DNA of 64,000 nt from Hexactinellida sp. DTS-2022. Its lineage: Eukaryota > Porifera > Hexactinellida. This document shows, one piece after another, positions 11,301-21,539 of the stretch (positions are counted from its first letter, which is position 1; each line of letters opens with the position of its first letter). The DNA is taken from positions 3,596,001 through 3,660,000 of the forward strand of contig JAPNXP010000007.1 of the NCBI GenBank assembly GCA_028753945.1. The letters are read 5' to 3'. A program made the position numbers and the translations under genes. Under the pieces are notes generated by a model. The model did no database searches, had not been told where the DNA came from, and worked only from the letters and a program-made list of their open reading frames with translations.

Positions 11301-12669
11301 CCTAAATATAAATTAGTGTCAATTTCATTGAAAACATTCAATTTTAGACTTGCCTGAATCTCTATGGATTTACAGCAGTATCTATATTTACACATCTAAC
11401 TACTTTCAAAGTAAAGATTCCATTCTCTTTACATTCCTGAATTATTGTTGAGAAGTGATTGTTATTTTATCAATTTACTTCTCCAATTGAGTCAATTTCA
11501 GTTATCTCATAAACTTCAGGCAATAATGATTACTTCATCATTTTTTTGAATTTCTAGGAAATTCTAAAACAGAATATTCTCCAAGGAACCTTCGCGACTC
11601 CTTTACATGAGAAATTGTACAGAAGCTTAAACAAACAACACATCTATACTCCCAACACCTATTTATTTCAGTTTTTGAATGGTGAAAAAGAAGATAAAAT
11701 TGTAAGTCTAACCGAGTATAAATTAGAAAAATTTAGATTAGTAAAACACAACTTATATCCATTGTATTTATATATCTGTAGAAGAGAGACATAATTGAGA
11801 CTGTAATGGAATGGACACCAGATATTTATCCTAGTTTTACAGATAATGAGCGTGCTAGACATACACACAAAATACTGTATTTCGTGGTAAGTATTCTACA
11901 CAATATTATTGAGATACCTTATATGGATGCTCTAATTAATTGTGTAATTTTATTATACTTAATGATTCCTATATACCTTTATTAGGCGATGGAGTATCTC
12001 AATACGATGCTATGGGACACGTTCGACGAAAAAGATCAAACCGTTATTACAGATGCCTATCCGGATGACCCAAAAATTATTGTTATAGATGAGAATTGGC
12101 AGCGTAGTAAATGTGTTCTCTTGGGGATAACATTTGATTCAGTTAGCAAGCAACCATCGGATCTCGTTGGACAGCTACTAAGCAAATACGAACCAGAGCT
12201 GACAGAGAAAATCAAAGGAGATGGTAATTGTCTCTTCAGATGTCTCTCCAAAATAATTACTGGGAGTGAAAACAGCCAGCTACAGCTTCGTTCCATTATA
12301 TGCCGATTTATAGCCAGTGAAGGGACAACAAAACTTGGATGGTATTTTAAATCAAAGCAAACAACACCGTGTCATTACCTCACACACGAAAACGCTATCT
12401 ATCGTGAATCCATTTGGGGAAGTGATGTTGAAATTATGGCTGCTTCTGCTATTCTGAATGCCGATATCTACGTTGCTAACAACGATTATAGAATGCCAGA
12501 GTCTGTAATTCGTCATGTGCGTTGGAGCTTGCTCAGATCTACTAACAGCCCAACTGTCAATCTTTACATCAAAAATTTCGTCCTACATTATGAACCTGTT
12601 GTATCAATGCTGAAATCTCCTATCCCAACGTATGGAACTACTACAACAGATGAAGTCCTAACAGTGTAA
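8382..12669 (+). CDS. Ginger1 transposase: HHCC zinc-binding domain, DDE integrase, GPY/F motif and OTU cysteine protease (8 exons, 804 aa)
   Basis: Predicted exons are 8382-8528, 8748-8921, 9911-10222, 10344-10450, 10539-11280, 11558-11701, 11782-11886 and 11986-12669. All introns have GT/AG ends, all phases agree, and the joined frame has no stop. The integrase zinc-binding part shows H-x4-H in exon 2 and CHTC at the start of exon 3. The catalytic triad is D144, D203 and E239 with the canonical 35-residue D-E gap. A YIGPYTV GPY/F-type motif lies in exon 5. Exon 8 has an OTU domain with D656, C659 in DGNCLFRC and H778 before YEPV. The integrase would cut and join element ends in the nucleus. 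OTU proteases remove ubiquitin, so here it may stabilise the transposase (inference). The start is the first ATG after the TATA box and opens exon 1. Exon borders are my prediction; transcript data are lacking. Confidence 0.87.
8606..8709. mobile_element. Small pogo-like MITE in Ginger intron 1
   Basis: Starts CAGTAGATCCTCTTTAATTA after TA and ends GCAGGTTCTACT(A) before TA, with a central inverted TAACGG pair. It fits the TA-flanked pogo/Tigger MITE pattern seen elsewhere in the window. Confidence 0.5.
9278..9580. mobile_element. Decayed pogo-like MITE in Ginger intron 2
   Basis: The right part, including GATTATGCATACGGAT and GGTACGCCTTAATCGAGTTC, matches the complete copy at 37834-38429 in the same order. 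The left end is eroded. It makes up about a third of the 989-bp intron 2; the rest of that intron is plain AT-rich DNA. Confidence 0.65.
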
Positions 12670-13380
12670 TAACAACTCACATCACTCTTTCGAAAGCGCT
12701 CAAAGGCATGGTACATCGAACTTTGTGGGAACCTCTGCTCGAGGTTATTCAGGCAACGCAATCCCTATCATGGTGAGCCCAGATAATGGAAACGTGACCT
12801 GCAACGGCACATCCCCAGTAGCGAGAGACGAGCTGTTATCTACGAGGTAAATAATTGATGACAACAACTAGGTAAGTGATATCATATCACCTATGGAATC
12901 AAGTGAGTTTTAAAGTTATTTTTTTAATTGTAGTTAATATTGTTTGCGTTTTTTTCTTTTAAGTTTTAGGTACATTGGAAACCGCCTCGCCTTCTTAGGG
13001 TTCTTCATAATACCTGGAACTAGATCAACAAAAATTCCCATGCCAATTCTTCCGTTTATCCAGTTTCATAAACATATAGCGAACTATCGATTAAATTATA
13101 ATAGGAAATTAGAACAATTTACAAACAAACTGGTTTTTAATCAAAAAGAAATAGAATAATTAATTTACTAATACTACACTAGGTACAGCAGCTAGAAACG
13201 ATATTAATTAATAATTGTTATATAGCGCTGTCGTATGCCATAAAAAAGAGTATCTAATTTCAGTACATATGTCTGGCTATAATTTGGTTGTTGTTGTGGA
13301 ATACTGAGATAATAACTAGCCAAAATTTCCATTTCTTTCAGTTAGCTAAGTTAAAACTTTCGTTGTGATAACTTATCATA

Positions 13381-13411
13381 GTTTTTATTAAACCTTCTGT
13401 TTAATAAAAAC
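13381..13411. repeat. Perfect 13-bp-stem hairpin
   Basis: GTTTTTATTAAAC and GTTTAATAAAAAC flank a five-base loop. It lies directly before the GC-rich foldable block at 13411-13610 and could be part of the same structure. Confidence 0.8.
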
Positions 13412-13610
13412 CCTCAGTCTCATGTAATGGGTAAATTGTCCTGAGCCTAGGTCCCGCTAATGGTGTCAAGAGATAAGTTAGGTGTTCTCAGGTAAGCTCT
13501 TGGCATCCCTCAACCGTTAGGCTCGCGGTTGGGGAAAGGTACAGAGTGTGTTCCAAGTACACTCACAGCGAAACTACTCTTTAGTAGCTAGCTGCAGCCC
13601 TGAGGGACCA
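13411..13610. other. GC-rich, potentially structured RNA block inside Ginger1
   Basis: A series of complementary segments: GGTCCC (about 13450) with GGGACC (about 13604); CCCTCAG (13411) with CTGAGGG (about 13600) as an alternative closing stem; GTGTCAAGAG with CTCTTGGCAT; CCTCAACCG with CGGTTGGGG; GAGTGT with ACACTC; CTACT with AGTAG. The base composition differs sharply from the surroundings. It does not match the hammerhead, tRNA, U6 or SRP consensus I know. It could also be an old inserted repeat with no RNA function. Confidence 0.45.
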
Positions 13611-14263
13611 ACCTACTATTTATTCATTAATAAATTAATTAATTAACACTACTTCACAGCGCACAGCATAATCAATTATCTTTCCATATAGCTTACTAAC
13701 AGGCAGTTATCAAGACATTTTATCTTATTACTCTGCGAGAAGAATCGAGCCTGAACATTGTACAAGCCAGAACAAGTAGTTCCCGTCCTGAATTTGTGTA
13801 TTTTGATGGATTAGTTTATATCCTTTACACGTTAGTTATGTGGTATATTTATAACATCTTTCTGAAACTGTTACTCTGATATTTCCCATTAAATTTATTA
13901 ATAAAAGATATCAATGCATAATAGTGGCTAATCTTAATAACAGGGTGATAAATGTAAATTTTTAATATAATTTGCTTTTAGTTAGACATAATTTTTATAA
14001 TCAAAAATATAATCAGGGAGTAATAAGGTATGTATTGTAGCCAAATAAAGTGGAGAAATAAGATAATAAACTAGTAGTTAGATAAATTAGATATCGTGTT
14101 ACTTAGGAAGTATTTTAAGCTTCCACAATGTGTGCACTTGGCGCAAATTACACAAGTTTCATAAGCTTCCACAATGTGTGCACTTGGCCCAAATTACGTT
14201 TTTAATGTTTCATGACTCAGTTTTGTGCTACAATGATTTACAACTTACAACTATAAATACCAC

Positions 14264-14482
14264 ATGAAATATGCAAAAGTAATTACAGCTATAATGGATG
14301 ATTCTTCAGATAGATACTATATTCAATTAATTGAACAGATGGAAAAAGAATACGAAGAAAAAAAAATGAGCATGATGGTAGAGACATGCAAAATGATTGA
14401 TGAACACAAAGCGTATATAGATATGAAAAGGGCGGAATGGGAAATCGAAAAAAAGCATTTGAAAAAAAAATCAGAAAAATAA
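14264..14482 (+). CDS. Small coiled-coil open frame in Ginger1 (72 aa), function unknown
   Basis: A 72-codon frame, rich in Glu, Lys and Met, that reads like a charged helix or coiled coil from about residue 15 to the end. It lies between the 36-bp direct repeats and the 40-bp tandem repeat in the 3' half of the Ginger1 element. No family is recognised. It may be the last exon of a longer spliced product or chance open sequence. Confidence 0.3.
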   Translation: MKYAKVITAIMDDSSDRYYIQLIEQMEKEYEEKKMSMMVETCKMIDEHKAYIDMKRAEWEIEKKHLKKKSEK

Positions 14483-14557
14483 AACAAACGATAATACGAA
14501 TGGGGGATATAGATTCAGATTAAGTAAATAATTATTTAATTAGAAGAAGAGTATTAG

Positions 14558-14692
14558 ACTTTAGTTTGTAATGTGTTTTTTGTTAATTCATAAGATTAAA
14601 TAAAGTTTTGTAATGTGTTTTTTGTTAATTCATAAGATTAAATAAAGTTTTGTAATGTGTTTTTTGTTAATTCATAAGATTAAATAAAGTTG
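14558..14692. repeat. Tandem repeat, about 3 x 42 bp
   Basis: The unit TTTGTAATGTGTTTTTTGTT followed by AATTCATAAGATTAAATAAAG is repeated about three times with almost no change. Each unit ends in an AATAAAG-like signal, so the array offers several candidate poly(A) signals near the 3' end of the element. Confidence 0.85.
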
Positions 14693-15654
14693 TGCTTTAC
14701 TAGTATTTGAATTTATGGTATTTTTTAATTAATTAATCTATAAGGGAAAATGCCTATAGCTTGACTAGATCCTGTCTTTTTTAAGGCAAGTGGATTAGAG
14801 AGTTAAATCTTTCAATTATAAGAATTATAAATATGATATTTAGCCAACAAAATGCTTTAGATAGAAAAAAATTAAGATTTGCAAGATATCGAAGTTAGTA
14901 ATCGTTTTGGGAACCAGTTCCTCATTCTTGTAATCGGAAGTGATAAATAACTAACGCATTCCATTTAATTCCGGAATTTGATTAAAGAATATAAGCTATT
15001 AGTTCGGATTACATCAAATTTAATGATCAGTGCACATGATATTCGTGATTACTTCGTGAGTCTTTCTATTTGATCAAAGATGTATAAACTTAGAAACTAT
15101 AAATAGGTTACAGTTTAGAAATATTGAATTAGGATGGTTTCAATGATTTATGTGGACGAGACGTTGACAGAATAAATTCAGAATCAGCCGAAGAGCAGAT
15201 CGAGCTGCCAAGATGCAGTCGAACAATTTTAAGTAATTGATTCTTTTAATTAAGAGCAGAGGATCCCTGAAGAATGAGAGAAGAGTATGGCAGGATGAGA
15301 GAAATGCTTTGAAAAGAAAAATTAGGGAGAAGAGTAGAAAACTGCGAAACATGGAGACTTAGCAGGAGGGATATCATTGGAAACTAGAATAATTTGTATA
15401 CTTTATTATTTAGATGTTTGTTGTGTCAATTAATGAAATAAAGTTGAGTTGCTACTACGTATTAATTAATAAACACCTTCTTTTAATAAAGCTAGTGGAT
15501 TACAATTAATCTGTAAAGTGGAAAATTCTTTTCACTACCAGCGCCTCGAAATACCACAGTAGATTGGATACTAAGTATCAAATTCACAATTTAATTATTA
15601 AATTAATAATTTAGGATAACATTAAATGTTCAGTAAACTTATAGTTAGAGTGGA

Positions 15655-15800
15655 TATAATTTACCTTGTATAGTTGCGCCTCAGAATACCACAGCGTCTC
15701 AAAATACCACAGTCTAATTTGTAATAGCACATCCATGGTGTATAGAGTGTATCATATAGGCGTCTCAAAATACCACAGCGTCTCAAAATACCACACAACA
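15655..15800 (-). repeat. Ginger1 right terminal inverted repeat
   Basis: Inverse of 8134-8279 with a few substitutions. A further partial subterminal motif (GCCTCGAAATACCACAG) lies at about 15542. Confidence 0.9.
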
Positions 15801-15804
15801 GAAC

Positions 15805-16778
15805 TCTCGTAACATAAGAACCCTGGTGAAGGATGCTTTAAACAAAGTAAAGCCATTAGTAAGTCTCTCTAGTCAAAGATACAGTTTCACGCGAGTTGAG
15901 GCCTTACAAACTTAACTATTCAGAGGAGAGCAACATTTGTAACTACCATTATTCTTAAGGAAGTAAGTATAAGTGTAGCTGCGAGTTCTGATTTATTTTC
16001 GTCATTCGATATCATAGATTTAAGAAAACTTGAATTTGATTTAGTCGATCATGAACTTCTTAATGTGTGGGCATCTTCTGCACCGACCAAGCTATGTAAG
16101 TTCGGTTGAAGAGAGAGTCTCAGAATAAAAATCTCAGTTCTCTAAATAGTGAATGCCACAACGTGTATTACATGTTCATTACAACTGAATGTCAGGTGTG
16201 GGTAGACGGTGTTATGTTTTATGGATTAACTTGTCCACAAAGTGTATCTGGTTTTTGCAATTTGAGGAAAGTTGATATCTTAATGAGTGTTTTATTCCCA
16301 CGATTATAAGAGCATATTATAAAAGTTTGGTGGAATGTACGCTTTTTGTGGTTTTGTGGATGAATGAAGTACAGCTATAATGTAGGTTCTTGCATCAAAT
16401 GTTCGGTAAGAAATAAGTGTATATAAGTGGAGATGACTTGAGTCTTTTATTACTTGGTGTTCAGAGACGATTACAGAATTAATGGTATTAAGGGCATATA
16501 AAGTAAATGTCATTAATATTTTTTTGTTCGATTTCAAAGTGAATTTTCTAGAACATGTTCCCCTTCCTCCATCTCATGACATCCCAACATAAAATCCAAA
16601 ATTGCAGCTGTTCCGATACAATGTTCCTTTGAAGGCACTAAATATTGGTGGTTTGAAAATTAATAGTGCCTCGAAAGGAAAATGCTGTAAATGCTGTCCA
16701 AAGGAAATGCTTCCATTGATTAGGTAGAAAATTATCATATATCGGCACCATGTATCACTTTTTCAAAAACTACTATCT
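15805..16778. other. Non-coding AT-rich region
   Basis: No recognisable gene. The ATCCAAAATTGCAGCTGT sequence near 16590 is half of a repeat whose fuller copy lies at 23005-23138. Confidence 0.4.
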
Positions 16779-17153
16779 TAGAGGTGCACCGGATCCTGGA
16801 TCCGGTTGGATTTCCCCATTTGTGGTAGATCCGGGATCCGGCCGGACCGAGATGAGGTTACCGGATCCACCGGATCCGAATCTGTATGCGTATCAACTAT
16901 TTAATTGATTCTATTGATCAATAAGTAACCTCTAATTACTTACAAAAACTATTCAATAGTGACATACTCTACGCCAATTCAAAATTATTTTAATCTTATG
17001 AAGTAATAGGAGACATAAACTATTTAAATATCTTTGATTGACAGATTGAGGAAAATATGGATAAGAAACTTCTAACTCAAGTTTGATCTGGATTGCTTAA
17101 AAAATGTATTATTTTGAATAGACAATTACTTACAGTGGAACTCGCTTAGTTAC

Positions 17154-17845
17154 TTTTTTTTTCCAGTTTGGTGTTTAATTAAGTGCATTACTAAATAACA
17201 GTGCTAATAAGAAATAATAGTAAATTATGAAATGTGTGAAAGTGTAGTGTAGTAATGTGCAGTAGTTATCTAGCAGACCCCACATCTGCTCTCAGCCGCG
17301 ATTAGATCTGTTGGTTGTTCCGGAGTTGTTCTTCTCCTTGTGCGGCTGCCTCGCAAGCACATGACTGCTGAGCGTATTAGGGAGAAAGATAGTTGGGTCC
17401 TTATCCAATTCATGGTGATGGAGTAGGATTGATCTAGCTTTTCCGCGATCATCCCCGCAAGACGACTATACACAATTGTTGTTGTTCTGCTCATGCCGCC
17501 AGTAGCAGAGAAAATAAGCGGTGTGAAAGAGGCTCTTTCCACTTCTATTACTCTTTGATGGTATTGCCGATTTTTCTCATTTTCGTGTGTCGCGTATACC
17601 TGGCGCATCTGGGTGGTGCTGTTTTTCGGAGCGTATGGGTTGAAAACCCTTACATAAAAAAATGCTCGTTCAAACTGTCCACCCCAGAAGCCGGCTGCAC
17701 GAACGTCGAGTCGTGCTCCGTCTTGAGTGTTGGCTGTGCTGTAGGCCATTCTCTCTCCTTCAAGGTCTTGTAGTACATGTTCTGTTGTTACATCCCTACA
17801 TCCTGCTTTACGTAAGAGATCCGCGGTGAGGTTTCTTAACTCATT
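17154..17845 (-). mobile_element. 5'-truncated, polyadenylated non-LTR retrotransposon (LINE) insertion
   Basis: The insertion is bounded by GTTAC duplications (17149-17153 and 17846-17850). On the minus strand it ends in a run of nine A (17154-17162 on the plus strand reads T), and it is truncated at its 5' end. These are hallmarks of target-primed reverse transcription. It holds the C-terminal part of a retrotransposon ORF (17270-17845). Confidence 0.8.
17270..17845 (-). pseudogene. C-terminal domain of a LINE-type ORF2 (HNEIRDL/FFDVRVF-type domain)
   Basis: One uninterrupted frame of about 190 codons, opening within NNELRNLTADLL and containing ANTQDGARLDVRAAGFWGG, ERAFFYVRVFNPYAP, HENEKNRQYHQRVIEVE, FTPLIFSATGGM and SFSLIRSAVMCLRGSR, then a stop at 17270. 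I recall the same motif order from C-terminal parts of many reverse-transcriptase proteins in aquatic invertebrate and fish genomes. The acidic and DVRV-like spacing resembles PD-(D/E)XK nucleases (here FYVRV replaces FDVRV), but that fold call is inference. The reverse transcriptase itself was lost to 5' truncation. Confidence 0.65.
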
Positions 17846-18285
17846 GTTACTACTCGGCTTAAGACGTAATCTCGGGTAATACGCACTATTCTCTAATATC
17901 GATTTCCCCCCCTATCAAATGCATCATAAATAATTCGGTTAATACCTAATCGGATAAGAAGTTCCTAGGATAAGACCGACCGATTTTTATTCTATAGTAA
18001 AAATATATCTATTATACTTCGGTTGGTACGTACTTAAAAACTGTCAGCTGGACTCAGTTAGTATTTTGATTAAAAGTGTAGGTGACAAATATAATACTTT
18101 AATCTTATCGTAAGATATGTTAGAGTCTTGTATTCCCTACATCGTGTTCATATCATCTAATAAGTCCGTATTAGACTGATGGAATATGCAAAAGCGGACC
18201 CGGATCCGGTAAATCCGATTCCGGCCGGAACTGTAGATCGAGGATCCGGCCGGAAACATTAAAAAGTGGATCCGGTGCATCTCTA

Positions 18286-19951
18286 ACTATGGTATAAGGT
18301 GGCACGTGGTGACATTAGATGATAATTTTCAACTTGATAAATGTGTAATTGAGTTGAAAGCATCTACAATTTATAAGTCGCATCTTTGAATACGAATCTG
18401 AAATCAAAATTTGAATATTTCATGTATTTTGTATACAACACACGATAATAATAAAATACCTAGTATACAATTTTCAATGGAGATATTTTTGGAGTACGAA
18501 TACTATTGAAGGCAGTGTATTCTTATAAGCAGCTGGAAATTCTAAAACTGATGAATTGTAAAGACATTGACTCAGTGGCGGAGCCAGGGGGGCCATGACC
18601 CCCCCTCTTTTGAGGCTGGCCCCCTCTAGAATAACAATGTTGTACAGTGTGGCCCGGGCTGGACCACCCTTAAATCCCCCCTGCCCCCCCCCCTGAGCTC
18701 CCCTACCTGAAAATCCTGGCGCCGGCTGTGCATTGACTTGAATTTAGATGCGACTGGTTCTCTTATTTCCCAATCCCATTCCAGTTATAAGAAAATGTTT
18801 ACTACGCCCTCACAATCCAACACCAGGAATTTCCATCAGTTCCATCTATTTAACTGAAATGATAAGTAGCGACCATAGCACAGCTGAGATCTCACACTTC
18901 CTGAATAAATTGCGATTGCGTTAAAAATTATGTATCACAAATGAGTTAAATTAAGAAAGTTTAGAACGATTTCAGTTGCGTTATGATGCGAGTAAATGGT
19001 TAACGTCTAAGAAATTTTTGTAACCCCAATTATCTCCAATAATGTTGGGAAGTTATAGCTAATAATGAGAACTTAGGTGAGTAGAACAGTCCTCTGCAGG
19101 GCGGTGCGAGCCTATTGAAACCTGCCCAGGTCAAACTTAACTAGAGTAAGCTAGACTAAGCATTGTCAAAAATTTTATATTATTAACTTCTTAAGATCTT
19201 GATATCATGGTTTCCTTTATTTGAGTTTTCGCTATAAAATTATACTAGTTTAAACTTCAAAAATATTATATTTTACTAATTGTTTTGAAACTCAGCAAGT
19301 TAATGCGAACCTGGTCAGAACCTGGTCTAGAAAAATTCTGCCCAGGCATAGCATTCTATACATAAGGCAATGAAACGGACTCAAATTTCTGGACCATGGA
19401 TGAACTAGTATAGTCAACTAAATAGATGCAATGCAATTATTCTTCGAAATAAGTAATCCAGGGTGCTTCTACTTATGTAATTGTTTTTATAAATGGGGTC
19501 ATGTACAAGACGCATATTTTTGAGGTATCACTTGGTCGAAATGATGTCACCGTATATCTAATAGGAAAAATATGCCAAAACTTTGAACGCATGTAAATGT
19601 TCAATTTCGCTTTTTCTTACAAATTGCTGTGACTAACCCATCTAGGAGTTATTTTACATAAAATATCTCTGAATCAATCATGGATTATTGCCACATTCCT
19701 CTGCTGCTTTGGAAACGTGATTTCAATGTTTGAGGTCATATCTCGAGAAGAAATGTAGTTACAGCTTAGTAAATGGATCCAATCGATAGCCCGGCCTTAA
19801 CTTCCTAATCAATGATAATACATTTCGATGCTCTATCTCCAACCAATTTTCCGCAAAATGTGTATAACCATTTGAATGTATATTACAATAATCACAATTC
19901 TCAGAAGATTGGTTGGAGATACATAGAGCAAAAAAATTAAATCAACTAGAA
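18286..19951. other. Non-coding region around a hAT MITE
   Basis: Apart from the MITE at 18573-18730, no open frame or repeat with defined ends was recognised in this AT-rich stretch. Confidence 0.4.
18573..18730. mobile_element. hAT-like MITE, 158 bp
   Basis: CAGTGGCGGAGCCAGG at the left and CCTGGCGCCGGCTGTG at the right, with a perfect 8-bp TSD CATTGACT (18565-18572 and 18731-18738). GC-rich interior with C and G runs, no coding. Confidence 0.93.
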
Positions 19952-20543
19952 CAGTGGTCCTCAAACTGTGGTACGCGTACCACTGGTGGTACGCGAGCAA
20001 CTTCTAGTGGTACGCGGAGATATAGGCGGAGGGAGGAGGAGTCAGGGGGAGGGGGTGGCACTTGCTCCTCCCCTAATTCAGCCATTTGAATTGTAGGCAG
20101 TTTATTGTTGATATTATTCAACACCGTCAATACCTTCAATTCTCTAATGTTACTAGAGTACACATTCTAAATCAATTTTATTTTGTTTTTGTTAGCAAAT
20201 CATGCTTCCTGCAAGTAGATTAGTAGTTAACATTAAATCTACAAAAATATCCTGGGGTATACTCCCCAAACCCCCTTTGGTCGCTCGCTACGCTCGCTGC
20301 TTGTACATTTGACCGCGCAGAGACTTTCTCCTAACACGCCCTTGAGAGGGGTAGATCATTATACTCTAAAAATACATCAAAATTGAAATGTTATTAATAT
20401 TAAATACAATGGAGATGTATTTTAGTACGATATGCTGTACGTCGTTTTCAGGGGTGAATTTAAATATCGATCATTTTGGTGGTGCGCGGAGACCCTAATA
20501 TTTGATGAAGTGGTACGCGCTGTGTAAAGTTTGAGAACCACTG
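19952..20543. mobile_element. hAT-like non-autonomous element, 592 bp
   Basis: Ends CAGTGGTCCTCAAACTGTGG and AAAGTTTGAGAACCACTG, with a perfect 8-bp TSD AACTAGAA (19944-19951 and 20544-20551). Repeated GTGGTACGCG motifs occur inside both ends. No transposase. Confidence 0.94.
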
Positions 20544-20551
20544 AACTAGAA

Positions 20552-21539
20552 GGTATAAAGGCGGGGATTAATGTTAGTAATGATGTACCAATTAATTCGA
20601 AGATGAAACTGAAGTTTAGAGTAATGCTGTAAACCCCCTTTTGGCAGACATTTTGAAATAATTATCGTAATACTTTAGTCTCAATAAGTGAATTCGATAA
20701 TAAGTCGCCAATTGATCCTAATGTATCTTATAACTCCCAAATAGTTGAATTTCTTCACACGTATTATATGCCATTGTGACCGTTGTTGAGTAGGATAATT
20801 TTATGTACAGTTAATTATACAGAGATTGCGACAGACAGTAACGTGACTGTTAGAATTGGTTCAGAATTGTTAAACACAGTAAATTTAATTCAGAGACCGG
20901 GATACGAGCTGCTGATCTCATTAGAACAGTTTCTAATAATATGTATTATAGGATTGCGGCGTTTAAATTTGATTTTACCCCACTGGCTCATAGTGTATAA
21001 ATTTAAGAAAATATAACACGAGAATGAAGAGGAGAGCAAAGAGGAGTGGACTAGAAGTTAGAAGAGTAAATTTAGTTACTATACTAAATCAACTGTTGAT
21101 AAAGTTGGTAGGAAATTAAAATTTCAAATCCAGTGAAAGTTTTAAAGTATAAAGTTTGGGTAAACGTTCAACAAATAGGGTGGTAGTCGCTACTATTCGT
21201 AAGAAACCACAGACGATGTTGCCACAGTTAGTGATGATACATTTCCTGCAAGTGAAATGAAATGATTATAAATTTAGATTTAGTAGAAGTGGCTACAATG
21301 GAATATAAATTATCGGCATTCCAGCTACTTGCATATCGGAGAGAGAATTTATGTGAAGATTTACATTTACAATTGTTGCATTCTACAAATTCCATAAGAG
21401 ATAATATCCCAGTTCATTATGATTAAAAAGATTATGTTCCTTGAAAGTGTTTGAGAATTCCTGCAGTTAATTTTCTTTAAATAAATCAACTTCACACTCA
21501 TTAATTTGATGAATTTAGTTGTAATTTAGTTGTTAGTAG
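20552..21539. other. Non-coding AT-rich region
   Basis: Short open runs on the plus strand (for example 20783-21016) have no recognisable motif or codon bias. No bounded repeat was seen. Confidence 0.4.

Larger units (their letters stand above)
12670..15654. other. Ginger1 3' half without assigned gene
   Basis: About 3 kb between the gene's stop and the right TIR. A stop-free run at 12671-12847 in another frame, followed by a GT, and an open run at 12964-13159 preceded by a TTTTAG acceptor could be alternative 3' exons. Further on are a hairpin and a GC-rich foldable block (13381-13610), a 36-bp direct repeat (about 14117-14152 and 14163-14198), a small coiled-coil frame and a 40-bp tandem repeat. 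None has a recognisable protein family. Confidence 0.5.
8134..15800 (+). mobile_element. Complete Ginger1-type DNA transposon (7,667 bp)
   Basis: The element starts TGTTGTGTGGTATTTTGAG and ends with the exact inverse, and is flanked by the 4-bp duplication GAAC (8130-8133 and 15801-15804). The published Ginger1 signature is TIRs of the form TGTNRNRN with 4-bp TSDs, and this element fits both. The TIRs are about 146 bp (8134-8279 and 15655-15800) and differ at only a few positions. They carry several internal copies of TGTGGTATTTTGAGACGC, plausible transposase-binding sites. One eight-exon gene (8382-12669) encodes a gypsy-like integrase joined to an OTU protease. No reverse transcriptase or LTR is present, which excludes an LTR retrotransposon. 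The near-identical TIRs and the open frame suggest a young insertion. Confidence 0.9.
17132..18190. mobile_element. Pogo-like MITE relic split by a LINE
   Basis: CAGTGGAACTCGCTTAGTTAC at the left, and from 17847 a long stretch (CTCGGCTTAAGACGTAATCTC and onwards) that follows the complete copy at 37834-38429. The right terminus is lost near 18190, where the subterminal part of the hAT-like host resumes. Confidence 0.72.
16779..18285. mobile_element. hAT-like element with TAGAGGTGCACCGGATCC ends
   Basis: The left end TAGAGGTGCACCGGATCC is matched by the right end GGATCCGGTGCATCTCTA. Subterminal CCGGATCC and GGCCGG repeats occur on both sides. The flanks share ACTAT but the duplication is eroded. 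The interior was invaded by a pogo-like MITE, which in turn received a LINE insertion (17154-17845). No hAT transposase remains. Confidence 0.75.

Noticed and set aside
13411-13610. Hammerhead or HDV-like ribozyme, tRNA-derived SINE
   Set aside because: No CUGANGA/GAAA core, no convincing A and B boxes, and no double-pseudoknot layout found by eye. Left as an unexplained structured block.
8134-15800. LTR retrotransposon, because of the gypsy-like integrase
   Set aside because: No LTR, reverse transcriptase or RNase H. The ends are inverted with a 4-bp duplication and the gene has introns, so a Ginger1 DNA transposon fits better.
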